From assembly GCA_033961575.1 (NCBI GenBank), contig CM066728.1, forward strand, positions 180,721,678 to 180,785,677: DNA of 64,000 nucleotides, in the 5' to 3' direction. The translations under genes and the position numbers were made by a program. Positions 25,501 to 37,600 of this stretch are shown here, one piece after another. Within the stretch, counting starts at the first letter, position 1. Each line of letters opens with the position of its first letter. Under the pieces are notes generated by a model. It saw nothing but the letters and a program-made list of their open reading frames with translations, was not told the DNA's origin and did no database searches. The stretch is from Aselliscus stoliczkanus. Its lineage: Eukaryota; Chordata; Mammalia; Chiroptera; Hipposideridae.

Positions 25501-28500
25501 GTATTTGTTGATCTACAACTTGAAGCATATATATGTGAATGGATAATTCTGAGCTAAGTCACTTCTAAACAATGCTGAAGATGGAGAGAGAGAAGACATG
25601 CCACACTATGCAAGCTATGTGCTGGTGTTGGGAATATATGCATCGCTGGCTGTCAGCCTGCTTGTGACCAGGCTGTTACCATTGGGCTTAGACGTGTGCG
25701 TTGTGGCACTGAGATCTGATCCCCTGTGTAGCCAAAGTATGTGTGATAATGGGTCCTGTTGTAATGCATTATGTTCAGATATGCCATTTACGTCAGGGTT
25801 CTTTGAGGCTGTCAGCTGGATAAGAGATTTAAAGCAACTTTCTATCTGGATTTTAAAACATCTGGATCCTTTTAACAAGTGCTATTAAGTCCTCTCAGTT
25901 CCATGCCCATTGTCTATAAAGCTTTTCAGTATTTCTTTTTTTATCTAAGGTAATTGTTTGAAAAATAAAGTACTGCAGTAAGGGAGCTGTCCATTCCTGT
26001 TGCTGAGATTTGGGTTCTTGTGTCCAGATCTCTGGGGAAGGAACCATGTGATGCCATTCTCTTCTCATATGTCCCCCCAAATTCATGGGACTGGCATGTA
26101 TTTACTTCATTCCTTTCATTCCACTTAGTGTCAGAATTAGTTCCCTGTAAGTATAGTGGAAAATTTTCTGTGATTCTAGTTATGTTACTCAGTACTGATT
26201 CTCTGCCCTTTAACCATGGAAGACTTATTGTGTTATAGCACTTTTTTGATTTTCAACCCTATGCTCCATTTTACAAGTTCTTCTTGTTTCCGACACTTGC
26301 AGATCAATTCTAAAGAGCATAGAAGCCATATCAATAGTGTACAATAAAATGCAGTTATTGGTGAAAGTTCTGTTGTCCTATCAAAGCAATTGTCTAAGCA
26401 ATAAAACATCTGGAAAATGGTCATATTTCACACTTGGTCCTGGTATTAGATGGCAAGTTGAATGTCTTCCCTGATTCCCTAGATACTCTGGAAACCACAA
26501 AATTTCTATAGTGAATTCTGTAGAAGCACCTGGAATAAAATTTTATGTAATTTTAAAAACACTTGATCTAAAAAAAAAATTTAATAGAAATCTGTTTGTG
26601 AATTCATGGCTTCCAATATAGGATTGGATTCATGTCCATAAAGAAGAGAATAGTAATTCTATGCACAGATATTTACCATACTGTCTGCTAGTTCATCAGG
26701 CCATTTTTATGAAATCATGAACCAAAAGGACCTCCAAAACACAGTTTAATTTTGTGGGGTTTTTTGTGAAATCAAGGGCTCCAATTTGCAACAAACATTG
26801 TGTAGGGACAGTTGCCACACATCTTAATCAGTACAAAATTATGTGAATAGCCAACCAATGAATTCCTATCACTGCATTTTTATTTTTCTTACACATGATT
26901 TTTCCTTGTCTTGTCCCCTCACTAGAACATCAGCTCCATGAGTGTGGTGGCCTATTCTGTCTTGTTCAACACCATCTCCACTGTTTGGAACAATGCCTGG
27001 TACCTAATAGATATTCAGTTGATTGTTGAATGAATGAATGAGTTCATAAAGATATTTACTTTTTTTGTTAGAAATTCTTCTTATAATAGTGATCGTTGAC
27101 TCCCTGATAATATTTTCTGCACTCATAGTATTACATCTCAAGATAGAATAGAAATATAGCTTCAGTTACTGATAGCACAGCATAGAAAAATGGCAGGTGT
27201 GTTGAGCTTTTAACATTTTCCAAAAGCAAAGTGTTTGGGAGGTGGGGGGCAGGGGGAGAAATGTGGCTGGAAGGCACACAACTAGTTTTACCTTCCCATG
27301 TTGGCAGGAGCAAAGGTAAGGAGATAGGGTAGTTGGTGGCTAGCCTAAGAAAACATGCTCTAGTTTGAAATATGAGTCTAAAACATCAGAGAAAGGCCTG
27401 GATTAGAAGTATGGATTTACTAATTATCAACATGTACAAGTAGTACATGAAACTGTGAGAGTGAGTGAGCTCGGGCAGCAAGACTCAGCTGAGGAACAAC
27501 AAGGAAGTTTAGGGAAGCATTTGTTTCAAGAAAGAGGCCAGGATACAGTTTTAGATGGAAAAGCAGGGAAAGAAAGATTGAAAAAATATGCCCTTGAATT
27601 TGGCGTTTAGATAGCAATTAGATATCTTAGCAAGTGCAGTTCAAGTGGAATAGTGGGGACAATAACTAGTTAGCAATTACGTTCAGGTTTTTATTATAGA
27701 AAGCAGTAACTCACTTCAACTGACTCAAAAGTAAAGATCTTTATTGCAAGGATTCCTAGCTTTCCCAGAAACCTAGGGGCAGAAACTCTACGCTCCAGCC
27801 CTCAAGGCTACCAGGAGCAGAAAGATGCCAGGCACCAAGATGTTCTCTCTCTTTCCCTCTGTCTACCTTTCAGGGGCTGCATACTATCAATTTCTCTCAC
27901 AGGTTCTGATTCTCGCTCCAGTGACTGCCTCATCCCTTCCTGTGCCTCTTGTGCTGTTTTGTTTGTGTTAGTAAAATACACATAATGTAAAGTTTATCAT
28001 TTTAACCCTTTTAAAGTGTACAATACAGTGACATTTACTACATTCACAGTGTGGCGCAACCATCACTATTTAGTTTCATAACATTTTCATCACCCCAAAA
28101 GAAAACCTTGCACCCATTGAGCATTTGCTCCCCATCCCCTTTTTCCCCCTGCCCTTAGCAACCAATGATCTGCTTTCTGTTTCTGTGGATTTGCCTATAC
28201 TGTATATTTAATTTAAGTGTAATCATACACTGCATGGCCTTTTGTGAATGCCTTCTTTCACTTTGCATGTTTTCAAGGTTCATCCATATTGTAGCATGTA
28301 TCAGTATTTCATTCCTTTTTATGACCAAATAATATTCCATTGTCTAGATATACATTTTATTTATCCATTCATCAGTTGATGATCAGTCTTGACATTCAAG
28401 TTGTTTCTACTTTTTGACTGCTAAAATGGTCCTGCTATGAAGATTTGTGTACCAGCTTTTGTTTGAACTCTTGTTTTCAAATCTTTGGGGTTTTTATCTA

Positions 28501-28659
28501 GGTGTGATGGAATTACTGGATAATATTTTAATTCTGTGTCACTTTTTGAGGAGCTGACAAACTATTTTTCCACAGTGGTTGTACCATTTTTTATTCCTAC
28601 CAACAACATATGAAGGCTCCAGTTTCTCCACATCCTTGTAGAGAACAAGCCAACACTTG

Positions 28660-28695
<36 letters not shown>

Positions 28696-31600
28696 TATTA
28701 TTACTATTATTATTGCCATCCTATTGAGTGTGAAGTGATATCATTTGGTTTTGATGGGCATTTTCCTAATGACCAGTGATGTTGACCATCTTTTCAAGCA
28801 CTTATTAGCCATTTGTGGTATATCATCTTGAGAGAATCATTTATTCAAGTCCTTTGACCATTTTTAAAAATCAGACTTTTTGTTGTTATGCTGTAAGACT
28901 TCTTTGTATACTCTGGATACTAGACCCCTATCAGTTATGCAATTTGCAAATATTTTCTTGCTTTCTGTAGGCTGTCTTTTCACTTTTTTGATAATATCCT
29001 TTGATGCACAAGTTTTTAGCTTTGGCAAAGTTCAGCTTACCTATTTTTCCTTTTGTTGCTTATGGTTTTAGTGTCCTATCTAAAAAAATCCATTGCCAAA
29101 TGAAAGATCATGAAGATTTACTCCTGTTATCTTCTAAGAGTTTTATGGTTTAATTATTGTATTTAGGTTGCTCTACCCAGCACAGCTATCACTTAAAATT
29201 GAAGGAAAAATAAAGAGCTTCTCAGAAAAGAATAAGCTTAAGGAATTCATTACCACCAAGCCAGCATTGCAAGAAATGTTAAAAGGGCTTTCTTAAACAA
29301 AAGAAAGGGGTAAACAAGCTAACCCAGGAAGACCAGAATACAAATAACAAAATGACAATACATATGCACCTATCAATAATCATTTTAAATGTGAATGAGC
29401 TAAATGCTCCAATCAAAAGACAGAGAGTGGCTGAGTGGATAAGAAAATAGGACATATGTATATGCTGTTTACAGTTGGAATAAGGTATTTCATGCAAATG
29501 GAAATGAGAAAAAAAAGCTGGAGTACCAATACTTATTCTGGACAAAATAGACTTTAAATTGACTACAATAAAAGACAAAGAAGGGCACTATAACCCTAAT
29601 AAACATTTGTGCACCCAACATAGGAGCTCCTAATTACATATAACAGATTTTGACAGACATAAAGACAGAGATCAACAGTAACACTATCATAGTAGGGGAC
29701 TTCAACACCATTGTCACCAATGGACAGACCCCTTAGACAGAAACTCAACACAGAAAGAGGGGCCTTAAATGACACTTTAGACCAGCTGGACTTCATTGAT
29801 ATTTTTAGAGCATTTCACCCTGCAAAAACAGAATATACATTCTTCTCAAGTACACATGGGACATTTTCCAAGATAGACCATGTTAGGCCACAAAACAAGT
29901 CTCAGTAAATTTAAGAAGATTGACATCATATCAAGCAGATATAAAGGAAAAACTGATGGTTGCTGGCTGGAGGGAGTGGGCATGAGGGAGAGGGGGAAGG
30001 TTTTGGACAGTGTATGTGAGACTACAATGTTGTCGCAGGGATATGGGGTTAGTTCTGGGAATGTAATTGATAATGTCGTGAAGAGACTATTATGTTAAGT
30101 GAAATAAGTCAGTCGGAGAAAGACAAGTACCATAGGATCTCACTTATATGTGGAATCTGAAAACTGAATGAACGATCTAAGTAAACAGACTCAGATATAG
30201 AGGAAAACCTGAGGGTTGCTAGTTGGGAGGGGGGTGGGGATAAGCAGAAGGGGAAGGGGTTTGACAGCATAAATAGACAACTACAATATTGCCACAGGGA
30301 TATGAAACAGTTTGGGGAATAAATGTTGTAAAAATTTTGTGGCATGTCAGATAGTCACATGTCTTGTTAGGGAGAACACTTCATGGATGGAGTAGAGTAT
30401 ATAGATAGTCACATGATGTAGAGTATACTGTGGAAGGGAGTCAAAGGAATTGTAGTGGATATGTATGATATGAGGGGGGAGGAGTGGGGTGGCAAACTGG
30501 GGGAGGGGGGTTGTCACTTTGGGGGGTAAAGAGTATAACTATTGCATTGTGTTGTACACCTGAAACTAATTAAAAAATATATATAAAAAAAGTCAATTCA
30601 CTATAAAGTATGGGTTTATTTCTGGCCTCTCAATTGTAGCCTATTTGTTTATATGTCTATCCTTATATTTGCCAGTACCACACAGTTTTGATTACTGTAG
30701 CTCTGTAGTAAATTTTGAAATTGGTATGTATGAGTCTTTCAGATTATTCTTTTTCAAGATTATTTTGGGGCCCCTTGCAGTTCTGTATAAATTTTAGAAT
30801 CAGCCTTTCCATTTCTGAAAAAAAGGGAAAAAAAGGCTGTTGGAATTTTGATAGGGATTATGTTGAATCTGTAGATAACGTTAAGTAGTATTGTCATCTT
30901 AACAATATTTCCAATTCATAGACACAAGATATTTTTCCATTTATTTGCATGTTCTTTAATTTCTTTCAGCAATGTTTTGTTTTTCAGTGTCTGTGTCTTT
31001 CACCTTGATTAAATTTATTTTTATTAAAATTTATTTGAGTGACAGTGTTTAGTAAAATTACATAGGTTTCAAGTATACAATTCTGTAATACATCCTACAT
31101 ATATCACATTGTGTGTTCACCACCAAGTCAGTTCTCCTTCCATCATATATATTTGACTGCATTTACCCTCATCTACCATCCCCTCCCCCCCTTACCCTCT
31201 GGTAACCACTAAACTATTGTCTGTGTCTATGAGTACTATTGCAAGTGGCATTGTTTTATAATTTTCTTTTCAGATTATTCATTGCTCAGATATAGCAACA
31301 CAATTTTTGCATGTTATACCCTGCAACTTTACTGAATTCTGTTTTTCTATATATGGGTTTATGTCATCTTCTAATGAGATAGTTTTACTTCTACCTTTCT
31401 AATCTGCGTATTTTTTATTTCTTTTTTGTGCCCACTGGCTCTGGCTAGAACATCCAGTACAAAGTGGTGAAGGTGGGCATCTTTGTCTTTTCCCTGATAG
31501 TACAGGGAAAGCTTTCAGTCTTTCACCATTAAGTATGATGTTCACATTTTTCACAAATACCTTTTATCATGTTAATTCCATTCTATTCATAATTTCCTGA

Positions 31601-34600
31601 GTATTTTTTTTATCATGAAAGAGTGTTGTTATATTTTTATCAAAAGCTTTCTGTATAAATTGAGATGATCATGTGCCCCCTTCATTCTATTATTGATTTT
31701 CTTATGTTGAATGGCACTTGCATTCCTGGGATAAATCCTGCATGGTCATCATATATAATCCTTTTAATATGACATTGGATTCATTTTACCAGTATCTTGT
31801 TGAAACTTTTCACATCTATATTCATAATCAATATTCGTTGGTAGTTTTATTGTGGTGTCTTTATCTGACTTTGGTATCAGGATAATGCTGGCCTCATAGA
31901 ATGAATTAAGAAGTTATTCCTTCCTCTTCTCTTGTTTTAGAAGAAATTCCGAAGGATTGGTGGCAATTCTTTAGTGTTTGGTAGAATTTACCAGTGAAAC
32001 CATCTGGTCCTGGACTTTTCTTCGTTGGGAGGTTTTTGATTACTGATTCAATCTCTTGATTTGTTATAGGTCTGTTTATATTTTCTATTTATTCTAGAGT
32101 CAATTTAGGTAATTTGCTTGTTTATAGGAGTTTGCCCATTTTATCTAGATTATCTAACTAGTTGGCATACAGTATTTCCTAGTTTTCTTTTATAATCCTT
32201 TTTATTTCTGTAAAATCAGTAGAATATCTCCACTTTCATTTCTAATTTCAGTTAATTGCATCTTCCTTTACAATAAATATATCTTTTATTTCCTTTTCTT
32301 GTCTTATAAGCTAAAACTTCCAATATAATATTGAAATGGAGTAATGAGTGGAGACATCCTTGCCTTGTTCCTGATCTTAGTAAGAAAGCTGCTGAATTCT
32401 TACAGTTAAGTGTGATGTTAGCTGTAGTTTTTTTGTAGATACTCTTTATCAAGTTGAGGAAGTTTCTCTCTATTTCTAGTTTACTGAAAGTTTTTACCAT
32501 GAATGAGTGTTGGATTTTGTTCATTGCTTTTTCTGTATCTATTGACATGTTCATGGGATTTTTCTTCTTTAGTCTACTGATGTGATAGATTACATTACTT
32601 GATTTTCAAATGTTGAACCAGCCTTGCATACCTGGGATAAATTTCACTTGATCATGGAGTGTAATTCTTTTTATACATTGTTGGATTTGATATGCTAATT
32701 TTGTTGAGGATTTTTGTGTCTGTGTTTATGAGAGATACTGGTTTGTAGTTTTCTTGTTATATCTTTGTCTGGTTTTGGTATTAGCATAATGCTGAACTCG
32801 TAGAATAAGCTAGGAAATATTCCCTCTGCTTCTGTCTTCTGAAGGAGATTGTAGAGAATTGGTATAATTTCTTCCTTAAATATTTGGGAGAATTTACCAG
32901 TGAACCCATCTGGGCATGGTGCTTTCTGTTTTAGAGGGTTATTAATTATTGACTCCAGTTTTAAATAGATACAGGACTATACAGATTATCTATTCTTGTG
33001 TGAGTTTTGACAGACTGTATCTTTCAAAGAATTGGCCCATTTCATCTAGGTTATCAAATTTGTGAGCATTCAGAAATTTCATCAATTACAGTTCAGGTTT
33101 TCCTCCCCAACACTGGTGCCTGCATTATTTTCTTGTGGGCTTAGTTCCAAACTACTGCGATAAAACAATATCACAGTAAAGTGAGCCCCATGAAAGTTTT
33201 GGTTTCCCAGTGCATATAAAAGTTATGTTTACAGTATGCTGTAGCTATTAAGTATGCAATAGCATTATTTTAAAAAAACAGTATGTACCTTAATTAAAAA
33301 TAACTTAATTTGTAAAATATGCTAACTATCATTGGAACCTTCAGCAAGTCGTTATCCTTTTCCTGGTGAAGGGTCCTACCTCAATGTTGATGAAAACACA
33401 CTACCTGTGAAGTACAATAAAGCAGAGCACAGTAAAATCAGGTATGCCTGTATTCATCTGTCTATATCTCCAATCTCAGAGCAGCAGTTTGCCATGTGTC
33501 CTTCCCTCTGTTAGGGATCCAAGAAGAGCTGATTTTTCAGTCTGTTCAGCTGTTTACTTGTTGTTAGGACAGAGTGGTGACTTTTAAGCTCCTTACATGC
33601 AGAACTGGAAACCAAAAGTCTCTCCTTTCTTTTTTTTTATTATGAAAAGCACATAACATAAAATTCACCATCTTAAATATACATTTTTAAATATACATTT
33701 CAGTGGTATTAAGTATATCCACATTGTTGTATATCAACATGGTTGTGAAACAAATCTCCAGAAATTTTTCATCTTGCAAAACTGAAACTCTAGACCTATT
33801 AAACAATGTCTTCCCTTTCTCCCTCTCTCTAACCCCTAGTAATCACCATTCTTTTTGTTTCTATTAACTTGATTACTCTACCTGATATAAGTGAAACCAT
33901 ACAGAATGTATGTTGTTGTGACTGGCTTATTTCACTTAGTGTAGTGTCCTTAAGACTTATCCATGTGGCATAGGACAGAATTACTTTTTTTTTTTTTAAT
34001 TTTATTGGGGAATTGGGGGAGGGGAACAGCATTGGGGGAATCAGGGAAGGTGAACAGACAAGTTGCTGTCTTTTTTGTTCTTCAGTCTAGTTGTAGAGTA
34101 CGTTGCTTCACTGGCCCATGTTGGTATTGTGATCATTGCACTCTTCCTGGCAGAGGCAGTTGGTCCCCAGCATTGGACGGCAGCTCACGCTGGCTTCCAG
34201 CCACTCACGGTAACTTACGGCAGCCCCACTGCAGCAGGGGTTGCAGCCTACGCCATCACCAGCAGCTAACAGCAGCCCAGCTCCAGGTCAAGCTGTTGTT
34301 CACCATCTTAGCTGTAGAGGGCACAGTGTCACTGGCCCATGTAGGAACTGAACCGGCAGCCCTGCTTCTCAGAGGTCACTCTCCCAAGCCAACACTTAAC
34401 CAACAGAGCCACTTTGCTGGCCCAGGATTTCTTTTTTTTTTAAGGTTAAGTGCTATTCCATTTTGTGTCTATATCATATTTTGTTTATACATTCATCTGT
34501 CGATGGACATGTGTGTTGTGTCCATTCTTTGCTGTGGTAAATAGTACTGCTGTGGACATGGATGTACAAATATCTCTTCAAGACTCTGCTTTCAATTATG

Positions 34601-37600
34601 TTGGATATGTACCCATAGTGGGATTACTGGATCATAAGGTAGTTCTATTTTTAATTTTTTGAGGAACTATCATACTGTTGTCCATAGCAGTTCTACCATT
34701 TTACATTACCACCAACAGTACAAAAGCTTTCCAATTTCTCCATACCCTTGCAAACACTTATTATTTATTTTTGTTTTCTTTATTTATTTATAGTAACTAT
34801 TCTAGTGGGTGTAAGGTGATATCTCATTGTCATGCTCATTTTCATTTCTCTGATGATTAGTGATATTGAACATCTTGTCATACCCTTGTTGACTATTTGT
34901 ATCATCTTTAGTGAAATGTCTGGGATTTTTGCCCATTTGTATGTGTTTCTCCTCTTCCTTAGACTTTTCCTTTCTTTGATTGTTTTTACTTTTGTTGACT
35001 CTGCCTCCACTTTGGCTTCTCCCAGTTTTTCAACCTCTATTAATTCTGCTACTTTTCTGCTGGTTCTGCTTCTGCTCTTTTTCCCACTGTGCTCCTCTTT
35101 TCTGTAGCTGTTTTTCCTTTAGCTGACTCGGTCCCCACTTCTGTTTTGCCTTTCTTCAATATCTGCTGACCTATGGGTTTTTCTGTCCTGCTACTCCTTT
35201 TTCTGGTGCTTCTCCTTTCTGCATTGGGTGTTCCATTTGCTGACTCTCCCCACTTCTGCTTTCCGTTTCTTCAGGTCTACTGATTCTATGGCTTTTCCTG
35301 CCTTTGCTTCTCCTTTTCCTGTGTTCCTCCTTTCTACAGTGGGTTTTCCTTTTGCTGACTCTCCCCATTTCTGCTTTCCATTTCTTCGGTGTCTGCTGAT
35401 TCTGTGGCTTTTGCTGCCTCTGCTACTCATTCTGCTGGTGCTTCTCCTTTATGCAGCTGGTTTTACTTTTGCTGACTCTCCCCACTTCTGCTTTCCATTT
35501 CTTCAGTAGCTGCTAACTCTGTGGCTTTTTTGGCCTCTGCTTCTCCTCTTCCTGGGCTTCTCCTTTCTGCAGCTGATTTTCCTTTTGCTGACTCTCCCCA
35601 CTTCTGCTTTCCCTTTCTTCAGTAGCTGCTGACTCTGTGGCCTTTTTGGCCTCTGCTTCTCCTTTTCCTGGGCTTCTCCTTTCTGCAGTGGATTTTCCTT
35701 TTGCTGACTCTCCCCACTTCTGCTTTCCCTTTCTTCAGTAGCTGCTGACTCTGTGGCTTTTTCTGCCTCTGCTTCTCCTTTTCCTGGGCTTCTCCTTTCT
35801 GCAGTGGATTTTCCTTTTGCTGACTCTCCCCACTTCTGCTTTCCATTTCTTCAGTAGCTGCTGACTCTGTGGCTTTTTCTGCCTCTGCTTTTCCTTTTCC
35901 TGGGCTTCTCCTTTCTGCAGTGGATTTTCCTTTTGCTGACTCTCCCCACTTCTGCTTTCCATTTCTTCAGTAGCTGCTGATTCTGTGGCCTTTTTGGCCT
36001 CTGCTTCTCCTTTTCCTGGGCTTCTCCTTTCTGCAGTGGATTTTCCTTTTGCTGACTCTCCCCACTTCTGCTTTCCATTTCTTCAGTAGCTGCTGATTCT
36101 GTGGCCTTTTTGGCCTCTGCTTCTCCTTTTCCTGGGCTTCTCCTTTCTGCAGTGGATTTTCCTTTTGCTGACTCTCCCCACTTCTGCTTTCCATTTCTTC
36201 AGTAGCTGCTGACTCTGTGGCTTTTTCTGCCTCTGCTTCTCCTTTTCCTGGGCTTCTCCTTTCTGCAGTGGATTTTCCTTTTGCTGACTCTCCCCACTTC
36301 TGCTTTCCATTTCTTCAGTAGCTGCTGATTCTGTGGCCTTTTTGGCCTCTGCTTCTCCTTTTCCTGGGCTTCTCCTTTCTGCAGCTGGTTTTTTCCTTTT
36401 GCTGACTCTCCCCACTTCTGCTTTCCATTTCTTCAGTAGCTGCTGATTCTGTGGCCTTTTTGGCCTCTGCTTCTCCTTTTCCTGGGCTTCTCCTTTCTGC
36501 AGATGGTTTTTTCCTTTTGCTGACTCTCCCCACTTCTGCTTTCCCTTTCTTCAGTAGCTGCTGACTCTGTGGCTTTTTCTGCCTCTGCTTCTCCTTTTCC
36601 TGGGCTTCTCCTTTCTGCAGTGGATTTTCCTTTTGCTGACTCTCCCCACTTCTGCTTTCCCTTTCTTCAGTAGCTGCTGACTGTGTGGTTATTTCAGCCT
36701 CTGCTTCTCCTGTTCCTGGAATTCTCCTTTCTGCAGTGGATTTCCCTTTTGCTGACTCTCCCCACTTCTGCTTTCCATTTCTTCAGTAGCTGCTGATTCT
36801 GTGGCCTTTTTGGCCTCTGCTTCTCCTTTTCCTGGGCTTCTCCTTTCTGCAGCTGGTTTTTTCCTTTTGCTGACTCTCCCCACTTCTGCTTTCCCTTTCT
36901 TCAGTAGCTGCTGACTCTGTGGCTTTTTCTGCCTCTGCTTCTCCTTTTCCTGGGCTTCTCCTTTCTGCAGTGGATTTTCCTTTTGCTGACTCTCCCCACT
37001 TCTGCTTTTCCCTTTCTTCAGTAGCTGCTGACTGTGTGGTTATTTCAGCCTCTGCTTCTCCTGTTCCTGGAATTCTCCTTTCTGCAGTGGATTTTCCTTT
37101 TGCTGACTCTCCCCACTTCTGCTTTCCATTTCTTCAGTAGCTGCTGATTCTGTGGCCTTTTTGGCCTCTGCTTCTCCTTTTCCTGGGCTTCTCCTTTCTG
37201 CAGCTGGTTTTTTCCTTTTGCTGACTCTCCCCACTTCTGCTTTCCCTTTCTTCAGTAGCTGCTGACTCTGTGGCCTTTTTGGCCTCTGCTTCTCCTTTTC
37301 CTGGGCTTCTCCTTTCTGCAGCTGGTTTTTTCCTTTTGCTGACTCTCCCCACTTCTGCTTTCCCTTTCTTCAGTAGCTGCTGACTCTGTGGCTTTTTCTG
37401 CCTCTGCTTCTCCTTTTCCTGGGCTTCTCCTTTCTGCAGTGGATTTTCCTTTTGCTGACTCTCCCCACTTCTGCTTTTCCCTTTCTTCAGTAGCTGCTGA
37501 CTGTGTGGTTATTTCAGCCTCTGCTTCTCCTGTTCCTGGAATTCTCCTTTCTGCAGTGGATTTTCCTTTTGCTGACTCCCCACTTCTGCTTTCCATTTCT

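Noticed and set aside
33963..34544. 193-aa + strand open frame
   Set aside because: It lies across the composite SINE and flanking L1. No protein similarity is recognised.
35619..37596. Repeated 64-114 aa Lys/Arg/Glu/Ser-rich open frames on the minus strand of the array
   Set aside because: They recur every 116 bp in rotating frames, which is a by-product of a stop-poor pyrimidine-rich repeat whose period is not a multiple of 3. There is no start context or conserved single frame.
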